Below, one piece after another: positions 1 to 10,900 of a DNA stretch of 26,690 nt; the first letter of the stretch is position 1; each line of letters begins with the position of its first letter. Under the pieces are notes generated by a model. The model had not been told where the DNA came from and did no database searches. It was given only the letters and a program-made list of their open reading frames with translations. The translations under genes were made by a program, and so were the position numbers. The stretch is from Gonium pectorale (taxonomy: Eukaryota; Chlorophyta; Chlorophyceae; Chlamydomonadales; Volvocaceae), in NCBI GenBank assembly GCA_001584585.1, contig LSYV01000059.1, forward strand, positions 583,153 to 609,842. Direction: 5' to 3'.

Positions 1-243
1 CCTTCGGGCGTGTATGGCCGTAGAGGCGGGCTCCCTCTTTCTATGCAGGTTTCTCTTTTTTCACCCACCCCCTGCTGCAAAAGCCCCCGTCGCACGCTCT
101 CGGCCCCAGTCCGTGCTCCCGCCCCCCATCCCCCCCCCACAGGACGCCACGCAAGCCTAACAACGCCACTCCCATCCAACCATCAATCAACCGATTAACC
201 GTAAACCTTTAACCGCTAATCTCCAACCGCCAGCTGCTCTCAC

Positions 244-3200
244 CGCCACGATATCCGGCACGTCCACCAGCTCGCCCTCCTCCACCACCGCCGGCTGCCA
301 GGCGGTGGGGTCCTCCAGCAGCGCGTCGCGCTCCTCCAGCGTCAGCTGCCGTGTCACCAGCGAGCTCACCAGGTGGCCTACGTTGGCCGGGGGAGGGGGG
401 AGGCGGAGGTCGGAAGGAGGAAAGCGGAGAGGCGGCGCTGCGCTGCGCGTGGGTTGCCGGCTGGATGGCAGGTCACGAACAGGGCTGGCATCGGCATGGG
501 TGAACAAACGCTGGCTTCGGGGGAAGACGGCTGGCATGCGAGGGAATGGCGGGCAAAGCGGACGCAGGGGAGGGATGCGACAGCGGTTCTGCCAGGCGGG
601 CTTGCGTCCATTCGATCGGAGCGAGGCGGCGGGCGGGGCGGCGCAAGAGCTGTCGGGTGCTCGCAGTTGGCAGCGTGCACCCACCCGTACTGAACATGCA
701 CCCGACCGTGCATTCACTCACCCGTCTTTCGGTCGAACGACATCTTATCCACCAGGAAGCCCTTGCTGATGCTGCACGCACACGGGGAGGCGGGGCGGGG
801 GAGAAAGGAGGAAGTGGCAGGGATGCAGGTTTTCGTGCATGCCCCCCCCCCGGCTTTGACGGACGTGTAACCTGTAAGCGGTTGGCTGCGGAGCCAACAG
901 CAGCGGTAGGAGCAGGGCAAACCCCAAGGCTCTGAGCCCGCACGTACGGCATCCGTACGCACACGCACACACACGTGCAGCCGCCGTGTCGCATACCGTA
1001 CACAGCACAGACTGTCTCTTTTCAGACCTGCCTTCAGCACCTCGTCACGCATACATAACGCAACACAGACTGGATAGGTCGCGCTGTTAAGCCCGCCGTC
1101 GTACGCCCTACTTCCCGGCCCAACCTCCCAATCACTCACACACACAAACGCACATTCGCATGACGTAACACACAAACATACATGTTTTGTCGCTCATATA
1201 ACTGTTCTGAGCATACCGTTACGCATACACAACACACACACACATGCACATACGCAAGCAGCACACGCGCGGGGCCCCCTTTTTCCCTGGCTCCCGCCGT
1301 ACACGTCATACAGGCGTACCGGCCGGTGGGCTCGCTGGCTCCGAAGACCGGCCCGCGGTTCCGGAGCACGTAGTACACCGCCGTGAAGACCACGCCCTGC
1401 TCCTCGTTGACCGCCGACACCACGGGGCGGTACACAAGGTGCTCGTACGCCGCGTGCTGGCGCTGCAGCGAGCCCACCAGCTGCTTTACATCTGTACGGC
1501 ACGGACACGGGCGCGCGGCAGCCCGCCGAGGGGAGGTTGGACGCGGTGGGGGGTGCGCGTGCGGGGAGGCAGGGCCTCGGCCCACGGCCCCCCCACACAC
1601 ACAGCCCTATGCGCCCCAGGGCTTCTCTACTGAGAATGCCTTCCAACCCTCTACCTACCCCCCCCACACACACACACACATTGCGGCGGGGATCACGCTC
1701 GCCCGGCAAACAGACCCGGACGCGAGGGGGAGCGAGGGGGAGCAAGTGTGTTCATCGCCCCGGGGGGCAAGCGCCGCACACCGTACGGCACGCCTTCCCA
1801 CCCGCGCTATTCTCCCTGCCCTGCCGTGCAACCGTACACACGCCCACCATCTTGCCGTACTGGACATGAAGTACGGGCCGCTCACCCTTGACCCGGTCCT
1901 TGGGGTAGACGACTCCGTCCGCCAGGAAGGTCACGCCGCGGGGCCCCAGCAGGGTGCCCAGCGCGGCGCCCACCTCGTCGTCCGTCATGACGCCCGCGGC
2001 GCCCGTCACCTCGGCGTAGCGGTTGGCGCGCTGCGCACGGTACGTACGACGCCGTACGGGCGTTAAGCGTTTGAACTGCTACAAGCATGTGACCGTTCGT
2101 ATACATGGGTGGTCGTTTTGGTGGCGGTGCGCGCGCTGCCCACGGGCGGAAGAGTGTACGGGATGGCGCGGGCAGTGAGCCTCAAGCACCGCGGATGGGT
2201 ACGACGCCCATTACCCAACAGTCGGGAGCAAATGAGTCAGGAGTACTGCTGGGTGCGTTCACTTCTCATGGGGTGTTGTTCTAATGGGCAGCCATGGACC
2301 CGTGGGTCACCCCGTGAAATTAGTCCCGCGATGTGTTACGGTAGCCAGCGAGGCCGCCTGTCGGCCGAAAGGTATGGTGGGCCGTCCTTTCTTCCATCGC
2401 CCCCCATCGTCCCAGCGCCATCCCGACTCTAGTACGGCGCGTCCCGTACGGGCCGGCACACCTGCAGCAGCAGCTCGCTCAGCTCCGACCGGTAGGCCAC
2501 AACCTGGGGGGCGGGCGAGGGGAGGGGCAGGAGACGGCGTACCAGTATGCCTCGTGTACGCGCGCTTGGGGCCATGGGCGCGTGTGTTCTACATGCGCGT
2601 GAGTGACAGCGTGCTGAGGAATATTTCTGCGAGGACAGCGAGCGAAAGCACGGGTGGGTATGCGTGCGAGCGTTTGTGTGTGTGGAGGGTGGACTCGCGC
2701 AGATGAGTGCGGCGGAGGGGAGGGAGGGATTCGGGGTGGCGCGTGGCGGTAGGGGGTTGCGTGCGGGGGAGGGCGCAGACGAGTTCCTGAGCGCCGAGCG
2801 CTGCGCGCCTATGCGAGATCAGCGGGCCATGCGTGGGACACGTGGGGTGGCGTGGACACGTGGATCAAGGCGGGGTGGGGCGGGGTGGCGGGCAGCAGCC
2901 GGGGACACGTGGAAGGGCTCCTCGACGCATCAGCAGGCCACCGGCCCCAGCAAGAGGCGCGGCACGCACTGTGCCTAGGTGGCGGCGACGACGGGCGGGT
3001 AGGCAGCCCGCAAGGACACGAGAGTGGCGGCGGCTCGGAAGTCTGTTCCCGCCCCGTACGGGCCCAGCCGACACCGCGACACTCTCCGCAGAGGAGCGGC
3101 CCTTCACCGCCTGTACTCTACATCTGTATCTTCACCTCTGCGTGCCCGCATCACCAGCCACACAGCGACACAGGCTTGTGCGCGTGAGGAGGAGTGCGCC

Positions 3201-3452
3201 GCAATCCGCAACGCGGCGTACGGCACCCGCTAGCACCCGCTAGCAAGGTAGGGTTCTAGGGTGTTACCCAAAGCCGTGCGAGCGTGTGAGCGTGAGGTGG
3301 AGCGTGCGGCGCAGGGCCGCACCTACCTGCAGGCTGCCGCGGCGGGGGCCGCCAGCGCGGCGGCACGGCGCCGCCGCGGCGGGTTTCCCGCCGCTGCCGG
3401 CGCGGCACTGTCGGTGTTGCAGCAGGGAGGAGGAGGAGCGGGCGGACAGCAT
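244..3452 (-). CDS. Probable chloroplast-targeted NTF2/SnoaL-like fold protein (3' end incomplete)
   Basis: Seven exons join in phase on the minus strand: 3327-3452, 3060-3110, 2462-2503, 1886-2030, 1320-1491, 722-771 and 244-377, giving 240 residues. Exon 1 (start MLSARSSSSLLQHRQ, then Arg/Ala/Gly-rich, hardly acidic) resembles a plastid transit peptide; a mitochondrial one is not excluded. Residues about 74-235 fit the NTF2/SnoaL-like pattern: a helix ending in TFLADGVVY (about 107-115), beta strands around VVSAVNEEQGVVFTAVYYV, a PTGR turn (176-179) and FLVDKMSFDRKTGHL (about 183-198). That fold includes small cyclases, isomerases and ligand-binding proteins; I cannot assign a substrate. 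Splicing after 244 uses a GTGAGA donor, so the gene probably continues leftwards out of the window. If that donor is not used, the frame ends at a stop at 187-189. Exon 2 has the weakest acceptor. Gene structure fairly sure; function inferred. Confidence 0.6.
832..877 (+). repeat. Dispersed repeat, copy 1 (partner at 20880-20923)
   Basis: The element runs from TTCGTGCATG through a C-run into GGCTTTGACGGACGTGTAAC and ends CTGTAA. The second copy, 20 kb away in the same orientation, differs only in C-run length and one substitution. This copy lies in an intron. No ORF or terminal inverted repeat is visible within it. Confidence 0.85.
881..898. other. Perfect 7-bp stem-loop directly after the dispersed repeat
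   Basis: GTTGGCT, loop GCGG, AGCCAAC form a perfect 7-bp stem with a 4-base loop. It starts four bases after the dispersed repeat and is absent after the other copy. It lies inside an intron; no role is evident. Confidence 0.5.
1148..1173 (-). repeat. Dispersed GTGTGTTACGTCATG repeat, copy 1 (inverted partner at 8864-8889)
   Basis: On the minus strand this 26-bp stretch reads GTGTGTTACGTCATG, then C, then GAATGTGCGT. The plus strand at 8864-8889 is the same with one substitution (C to T). Both copies are intronic, in the NTF2-like gene and in VTC4. Flanking GT-rich sequence is also similar, so the true element is probably longer. Confidence 0.7.
1665..1680. repeat. (CA)n microsatellite in intron 4 of the NTF2-like gene
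   Basis: Eight CA dinucleotides follow a C-run. It lies within the 394-bp intron 1492-1885. Similar CA/GT tracts occur at 12046-12068 and 15281-15295. Confidence 0.8.
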
Positions 3453-4533
3453 CGTGACCGCTGGCGTTGACCGAAGACGCTTGCTGCAGGCAGCTGGGAC
3501 GGTCGCCTGAAAAACAGAGTGATCAGCTAGCGAGGCTACCTGAAAGCTGCCAAGAACGTTGCAAGGTTTGGTCGTCGGTGTTTTTCTGTGCGGAGCTTCT
3601 CTGTGTGAGTTGTGTGTTTACTGTGTGTGGGCGCGCGGCGATTCGGCGGTAAGTCATGGATGGATGAGGGCCTTGGTTCGTCCGCGCCGAGATGGCGGTG
3701 ACGCCATACCCCGCCCCGATCGACTCACCAACCGCCAACGGACATCGGTGGCAGGGGGTCCGTGCCTGAATTCCCTGCCCTGTGCGCAGTGGATTCCTCT
3801 TGCAAGAGGTTCCGCTGGGCAGGTGATCCACATGGAAAGTCACACGTATGTGTCCTTCCATGCATACGCGAGACCAGATTAGGGCTTGCGCGAACCGCCC
3901 GTGATCTCAAGAAGCTGCATCCACAGAATTGACACACGGTCTAACATGTCCAGCCGTAAATGGGTACGACTGAGGAGCGTAGCACTCAGTCCCGAGAGAG
4001 GGCGCTGGGTGGAAGACCCCCATGAGATGGGTGGGAGGCTGAGAGTCCCGTGGGTCATGGCAACTTAGTGCTTCCTAGGATTTACACGATAGGGGATTCA
4101 CAGTCATTTGAGCCACCGCCACAGAGCTCCCCTTCGTCACCGTCCATGCCCTCTCTCATTCCCCAGCACGGTCTTGGCGGCGTCTCGTGGATTGATATCT
4201 AGTTTAACTTCAGGAGTACAGGAAATGCCTCCTCCTGCATGGCTGTGTTGGGTGCCTCACGTGCCTTTCCATACTGACGCCCGCAATGGTCGGAGAACTT
4301 AAGGGCTTCAAAGGCAACATGTGTTGATAATGTACTCTAGTGCAGACAAATTGATAAGCCGGTACGAGATACCTTGCAAAATTCCATTTTGCGCCGAAAC
4401 AGCATCACTGGGCAGAACACGCCTTCCACCGCAGTTTACAGTATAACGCCGGACGCTGATTGCATACCAAACTCACCAATCGCGTCAAGGTTCCGAGCGC
4501 AATCCTAAGGCAGCCTGCCAGACTAGTGTCAAG
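3453..4533. promoter_or_regulatory. Divergent intergenic region between the NTF2-like gene and VTC1
   Basis: About 1.1 kb separate two divergently oriented start codons, so the region should contain both promoters and 5' UTRs. GC content is visibly lower than in the exons. I see no reading frame with convincing codon use. I found no clear TATA box and no full phosphate-response site (GNATATNC). The role is inferred from position only. Confidence 0.55.
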
Positions 4534-5672
4534 ATGACGGGTGAAGCAAGCATACGCCGCACCGACGCAAAGGCGTTCTTCGGTAGGGAGGGATGCTGTG
4601 CGAGCATGCGCCTCAGCCGTCGGCCCTAACCTGATGGCGCCGCTCTTATGCCCTTGCTCGCAGCCAATGAGCGTACCTTCTTACATTGGATGAGCACTGC
4701 GGTCACTATTGGTGGAATCGCGGCGGCGCTCTCCGGTGAGTCCCTTGGCAAAGGGTTGGGGGTAGGGGTGGGGCGCTGGCGGGAGCAGCGTGCTCTCCCT
4801 GCGCGCCTCCCGACGCCCCCAGCAACCCATCAAGCACCCTTCCAACCAACTCCCCACCTATCCTGTGAACCGCTCACGGCCCACAGGAGTGGCGGGGCAC
4901 GCGCACCGGCACTGGGGCGACGAGTTCACAGAGCGCGCTATCATCGTGCGCGTCGTATCGCTCATTATGCTCTTCATCTCGGTCGCCATCGCCGTATGGG
5001 CGGGGCTCAACTTCCAAAAACGTGCCATCTTCCTCGAGTAAGCGCGCGCCAAGGGCGCGCCATGGGCAGGGGCAGGGCAAGCGGTGGGACTGGACGTGCG
5101 GCTTTGCTCCGGGGAGGAGGCTGGCCTCGTGAGGGTGTTGGGCTGGGCTGATGGGCGGGTGTAGGGTGGGCATGCCAGGGTGGGTGAGTGGGTGGGGACA
5201 GGTCCGAGCATGCGCGGCAAGAGGGGTATAGCGCCGCGCAACGGAGGCCCCAGGGTTGTGGCGGCACTGGCAGCCTTGCGGTCGCGTTGCTCGCTTGGTG
5301 CTGATGGCACCCCACAGCTGTCGGGGGGGGGGCTGATTAGGCCAGGCGCATTAATGTTGCACGGTCGGTGAGGAGGTAAGATGGGAGCCTGCCCACCGTC
5401 GCCCCCCTTGCCTCAGCAGCAGCTATGTGCAGCGGCTGCAGGAAACACCTGCCCTTCTTGCCTATGGTCGTATCGTGCCGTAACCGCAACGCACCCACGA
5501 TTATCCACGGAACGTCGCCGAGCGTGTGCTGCACTGCGTTGCATCCCCCCGCAGGGCCAAGGCGGACGGTCCGTACGACAGCCGCTTCCTGCCCGTGCTC
5601 CTGACCGTCTGCATGGTGCTCTCAATGTCCGTCGTCTTCGGAGGGGCGGTCGTGCGGCTATCCAGCACGTGA
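4534..5672 (+). CDS. VTC1: VTC1, small membrane subunit of the polyphosphate polymerase complex
   Basis: Four exons (4534-4582, 4664-4735, 4887-5037, 5555-5672) join in phase to a 129-residue protein, the length of yeast Vtc1. The family signature FFANERTFLHW is at residues 15-25, followed by three hydrophobic segments at about 22-41, 59-83 and 103-124. The loop carries GPYDSRFLP (96-104), matching the GPYDDRLGP-type loop of Vtc1. Basic residues R20, R62 and R101 lie near membrane helices, where the yeast subunit has functionally important arginines. The first exon is only 49 bp; its ATG has A at -3, and its phase-1 donor falls exactly between FF and ANERTF, so a predictor could wrongly start at the in-frame ATG at 4648. 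VTC1 forms the membrane channel part with VTC4. Its neighbour downstream on the same strand is VTC4. Identity very likely. Confidence 0.9.
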
Positions 5673-7995
5673 GGCGGACCCGAGGCTGCAGCGCATCGCG
5701 CGAGAGGAGTCTTTACGAGGAAGAGCATGGAGCGACGAGGGGCGGCTGGAAGGGCGGGGGAGGGGGCGTTATCATGGCCGCGCAGTGCTGCCGCTGTGCC
5801 TCACTGCGGCACTTACGGGGGTCGGTGTGAGCAGTGGTGGGGTTTGCGAGCACATAGAGGATCAGCTGGGGAGGCCTAGCCCAGCAACTGGACTGTTGTG
5901 CGGCGGAGCTGACGGCTGACGGCCGCCACCCGCATCTCGTAGGGGAGTCGGCGGCATGGCCCGGTGCACGGCGTCTCTCCACGGTGGAGGGAGGCGTGCC
6001 GGGGGGCAGGCATGCTGGCAGGCATGCGGGCTGCGTTCTCGGCTCTGGGCTGCGGAAAGTCCGGGGTTTTGACACGGGCTAATGTTGACTCGATACGCTG
6101 CTGGGACACTGTCAGCGCGACGCATGCTGTACGGTAGCGTCCGCGGCGGTGGCAGACGCGCGGCATGGTTTGCTGCGCTTTTCTGCGCGCACGGGTGGCA
6201 CGCGCTCGCTGGCACGCGGGTCTAAGCCTTGCGACGGGGCCCTCACGCCCAGCTGGGTGGGGGGAGGTGGCTTGTGCGTGTGGGACCGCTCGCGTATCAA
6301 GGCTGCGCCAGCGGCCGCACCGACCCCCGGCCTAGCAAGGGACACAGGTACGGTACGGACGAGGCGGAGCGCTGGGGGGGGCGGGCCGGAGGCCTGGACG
6401 ACAGTCGTGGATGCAGTTGCGGACGCTTGCTTGGCACGCTGGGGGGGGCAGTCCTTACCACCGTGCGCTGCCCTTTGGCCAAAAGGCGGCTGTCCGGTAG
6501 AGGCAAGAGGCAGGGTCTGGACTCGGATCGGTGTGCGCTACGGTGGTGGGTGGAGCAGCACGTGTGTGCAGCAGCGCCTCGCGGGGGTGCTGTGTGTGGG
6601 TGGGGTTCGCCGGGTGGTGCCGGCTCATTCGGCGCGCACAGTGGAGTCATGGCTTCAGGTGTGTGCTAAGGTGCAGTTGCCTGCTGGGGGCAGCGCACAA
6701 CGGACCTTGCTTGCCCTGCCGGCACCACTGCGCCCTGGCCTTACGGTGAGTGTCTTTGTGATCGTTGTGAAAGCAGAATGTCGGCAGGGACCAACACGGA
6801 CGCGTGCGACAGCAAATGGACGTATGGGCCTGCACGGGCAGGTTTTTTTCCTGTGGAAAGTTAAAGGCGGAGAGGTGGAACATGTGTAAATATACCGTCT
6901 GTCTTGGGTGTGGGCAACGATACGTCGGTCTTTCGACTGCGTCCTTGAGCCGGCACCCAAATGACTGGGGTCCGAACCGCCCTTACGGTGGTGCGCCAGG
7001 GTGGAGTGACATCCGCCTGTCACGAGCTGGACCCGGGGCAATGCTCCCAACTCCTTCCTCAAACCCTTCCCCTGGGTGTGAAAGAAGCCCACAGCTCAGC
7101 GCTCAATCTGTATGAGGCCAGGATTCTGCAACAGCCCGCATGCTTGCGGGTTCGCTTGCGGTTGTTGGCTGGTGGCCCGCACTGGGCGGTGTCAGGAGAC
7201 CACCACACTACGCACACAACGCACAGTCAAGAAAATAGAGAGGCCTGAGAGAGAGCCCGCCTCTACGGTCATACACGCCCATAGGCGCGACGTTTCCAGT
7301 AGGGCGGGTGGGTACAGAGCACGACATGTGACGTTAGTCCCGCCCCCCACAAAGGCCGGATTACCAGCCTACCCGGTTTGCAGGACTTCACCTGGTGGAC
7401 TGCAAGGTGTCCAGGTTGAGCAAGACGGGGGGGGGGGGGGCGAGCTTGGAGTTGCAGGCGGGCAAAGGGGGCCGTCTCAGGTAAAGGACCTGCCTTTCAA
7501 CTCCCTCCCGGTACCCAAAAAGTCGGCTGCCTCAGGGGCATCCTGGGGCACGTGCTGGGTTAGGAGGGGAGGCTGCGCAAGGCGCTGGCGACACGTGACA
7601 CATCGGACGACGTGCAGCGGCGCTGGGAGGTACTTATGCTGCACACCCAGCATAGCCATATATGCACAGTCCTCTCTGCATCGCAGGCATCATGGGGGCC
7701 CACAACGCACCGGCACACGGCGTTACGGCGTACGGGTGGCCCAGTCCGAAGCGTTGGATGCGCAGCGTGACCGGGCCCGCAAACCGGCTTGTTAGGCCGT
7801 CCATTTGACGTGAAATTAGGCCGAGAGCATCTTGTACAGCTGATTCCTTACCAGTACGTTATTCTGCGCGCTTGACATTCACATCATTCACATCGCATAG
7901 CGTCCTTGATCTGTTTAGAATTGCTATATTGAAGAACACGACTGCCGAAACCCCAAGTCCTCACCCACTAGGTGCTGCCTAAGGCGAGAAGCAGG
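5673..7995. other. Intergenic region between VTC1 and VTC4, no convincing gene
   Basis: The 2.3 kb hold the VTC1 3' UTR and the VTC4 promoter and 5' UTR. Several open frames exist (for example 6149-6889 plus), but they are Arg/Gly/Cys-rich translations of GC-rich DNA without recognisable domains. The last 200 bases before the VTC4 ATG are markedly AT-richer, as expected for a 5' leader. A G13-like run lies near 7428-7440. A 6-bp stem-loop is at 7135-7150. Confidence 0.6.
6885..6889 (+). terminator. Candidate TGTAA polyadenylation signal for VTC1
   Basis: TGTAA is the usual poly(A) signal of Chlamydomonas-type algae. This is the first one downstream of the VTC1 stop that I found, 1.2 kb away, which implies a long 3' UTR. 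A variant signal nearer the stop is equally possible. Confidence 0.4.
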
Positions 7996-10900
7996 ATGAA
8001 GTATGGAAAGTATATTGAAAGCAAGATTAAGCCTGAATGGAAGGACTATTACATCGATTACAAGGGCCTCAAGGACCTGATTAAGGCATGCCAGAAAGAG
8101 GCGCAGACTGCCGGCGAGACCAGCTTCTCGCCGCGCACGACCTCGCTTACAGTGCAGCGTTACAGCAACACCAAGGACTCGAGCCAGGAGATGTTCTTTC
8201 GGCGGCTGGAGCGAGATGTGAGCCATCGCCGGAACCGTCGCTGCGCCTTGCCCCGTGCGGGTCGCCTTACCCGTCCAACATACGTGTCCAGTAATTTCTG
8301 TTGGGGGCGCCTTCTAGCTTGCTCCGGAGCGCCTGACCCTGAAAACCCACGGGTGTTATACACTGGGGGGGTGGTCGTGCTGCAGGTGGACAAGGTCAAC
8401 AAGTTCACTAACAAACTCGTGGAGGAGATGCGTGCGAGCCTGAAGAACCTTAACTCTAAGGCGGAGCGGGAGACGGTGCCGGAGAAGAAGGACGAGCTGC
8501 TCAAGGTTGGTGTGTTTCGTGTCGTGCTCAAGGGGCAGGGCCGTACGCCGCCGCAGGCAGTATTCGGACGTTGCGGTACCAGTTAGGAGAACTGTGGCGG
8601 CTGCACTTTCAGGGTGGTCAGAACCCAGTCCAGCACAAGTCCAGCAGTCCAGCGGGTACTTACCGTGGGTCGATTGGAGGGGCAGCGCGGCGAAAGCAGC
8701 CGCGCACGCCCGGTTCTGTGGCATCCCTCGCCCGTCGCCTCTGGCCCGTTGCTCCTGCCCCCGGATCCAGTCGCGTGCAATTTGTGTGTATGTGTTACGT
8801 ATGCGTCACCGACTGCAAAAAAAATAGGCCTTTAAGGGTAGCCAGCAAAGACATCCTAGGCGTGTGTGTTACGTCATGTGAATGTGCGTGCTTGTGGACA
8901 GGCGTGCGTGTGTGTGGGGGGGGGGGGGACATGAGGCGCACTATCTTGGGCGACGGTCGTCTCCCTGATGCTGCCTCCCACCTCCCGGCCTCCCCGCGGT
9001 CTGGCCCCCGCATGGGAAAGGCCCTAGCCGGGCAGGTCGGGGGCAGGCGCACGGATCGAGCCCGCCGAGATGCACCCCCATTCAACCCCAGGAGGCGGTC
9101 AGGCTGCTTTCTTTGCCATGCGCAGGGCTTGGCCCTGGCAAGGGCAATTGGTAGCCTCGACCGGGAGCGGCTTGCGGGCTCGGACGGGATCGCGTTTGGT
9201 TATTAGGAAGAAATCGCTCTTCGAAATAGGGCGCGTTGCACCCCTCGACCCTACCAGGCGCTTCTCCCCCACACCAGCGTCGTGCAGCCCTTCACCTGGC
9301 CTCCCCTCTCCAACCGCCTTAGGACGGCAACGCATGCGCCTGCTTGGCTCCATCCAGTGTGAGTGCCGCCTGACCTCTCTTTGCCTCCCCTCTGCCCCCC
9401 CCCCGCGGCCCCCCTTTCCCTCGCCCCGCCCGCCCGGCAGGAGGCCCAGCGCATCGGAGACGACTTCCTGGCCCTGGAGAAGTTCGTCAACATCAACTAC
9501 CTGGTACGACTGCACAGCCGTACAGTGCGCGCGCGCCGCGCGGCGCGTTGCACAGTGCTTGCTTGCTCCATGTGTGCGGCTGCTTGATGTGCTTGTTGCT
9601 GCCATGCGTTGGGGTGCTTGTGCCTGGGCTCGCATGCACAGCAGCGCACACGCGCTGGAGCACGGTCGGACTGGTGGCGTGGGCACCACCCAGTTTATCA
9701 GGCGGGGGCCGGCCGCGGAGGACCAGTGCGATGTCGGGGCTGGTAGCGTGTTGCGGCGGGCCCTCGTCAGGTTTACCGTCGGAGGCGGGGCGGGGCGGGG
9801 CAGGGCGGCCGTCTTGGGGGGATCGTAGGCTCTGGGCCGGCGCAGCAAGGGGCGGGGTGGGCGCGGCGAGTGGCCCTTTTATCTGGCTTTGGCGTTTGCA
9901 GGCGGGATGTGCGCGCAGGGTGAGGTCTCAGGGGGCGGCTTCAGACTTCACGCTTTCGGCCCTGACGCGCCGTGCGGCGTGCGGGGCGGCGTGGGCGGTG
10001 CGTCCCGACCCATCGCAGCACCCCCACGCGCGGGGGGCGGGGAGGACCTCTCCAGCCCGAGCCTTGTCCCACCCTGGGGACACGGTCTCCCCCCCCCCCC
10101 GCCACGTGTTGCGGGGCTGCCCACGCATGCCCTATCGCGGACTGATCGTCTTATCAGCTGCCCTTTCGTGGGTCCCGTCCATACGATCCGGCTGCCACCA
10201 CCCGCCATCGCGGTCGTCGGGCGTCGGGTCCTTGCTTGGCCAGCTCTGTAGACCTGTGCGCCCCTGCCAGACCAGGCTGACCACCGCTCCTTCCCGTCCG
10301 CTGCCTTTCTCCCCCCCCCCGCCGAACCTTGGCATGACCACAGCCGCTGAGCGCTGACCCTCCCTCCCTCCCTCGCTCGCCCCGTTCTTCCCGGATGGTT
10401 GTCCGGTGCCACCCACAGGGCTTCCACAAGATCCTGAAGAAGCACGACAAGTGCCTGCCGCACGCGCCGTGCCGCCAGTTCTACGTGGCGCACCTCCACC
10501 AGCAGCCCTGGGTGCAGGTGAGCCAGGGAGGGAGGGCAGGAGGGAGGGAGGGAGGGCCTGCGGCGTGTCGGTGGTGTTTAGTCCATGTCGGCGGCCCCAT
10601 CCGCCTAGCCGCCAAACGACGAAGGCCTGGCGTTTAGGGGTTGCGCTCGGCGCTGCGTCGTGCGCGTGTCCTCTTTCGTTACCCCGACCGCCCACAGCAG
10701 CATTGCAACCCGCGAACCACTACTACGCCAGCCTGGCGGCCCAACCGGCCGTGTCTAGGAATGTTGCACTTGACGCCTGCAATTGCATATGCACATGCGG
10801 GACAGGGAAAGCAGGGCATGCGGACGAGCGTTTGGGTTTGGGCTGTACTTTCGTGTTGCAGTTGCAAACCCAGCTGTCCCTGTATGCCTTTCTGCCTGCG

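Larger units (their letters stand above)
772..1319 (-). other. Intron 5 of the NTF2-like gene, composed largely of repeats
   Basis: This 548-bp intron, between PTG|R and the exon carrying FLVDKMSF, holds no coding signal but several repeats: the 46-bp element at 832-877 that recurs near 20.9 kb, a short hairpin just after it, and GT/CA-rich sequence at 960-1260 related to VTC4 intron 2. Two internal near-copies, around 985-1015 and 1048-1075, share a CATAC...AACACAGACTG-like pattern. Confidence 0.7.

Noticed and set aside
6149..6889. 246-codon plus-strand open frame between VTC1 and VTC4
   Set aside because: No domain, biased Gly/Arg/Cys composition and no supporting splice structure; competing frames are equally long.
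6804..7115. Open frame with CKYTVCLGCGQRYVGL, resembling a zinc-binding knuckle
   Set aside because: There is only one short Cys cluster and no second half or neighbouring exon; chance is more likely.
9070..10357. Plus-strand open frames of 252 and 269 codons
   Set aside because: They span VTC4 introns and read the SPX exon EAQRIGDDFLALEKF in the wrong frame or not at all.
10785..10792. GCATATGC, a full match to the GNATATNC phosphate-response (P1BS) site, in VTC4 intron 4
   Set aside because: A single short match deep in an intron is expected by chance in 26 kb; none was found in the promoter regions of VTC1 or VTC4.
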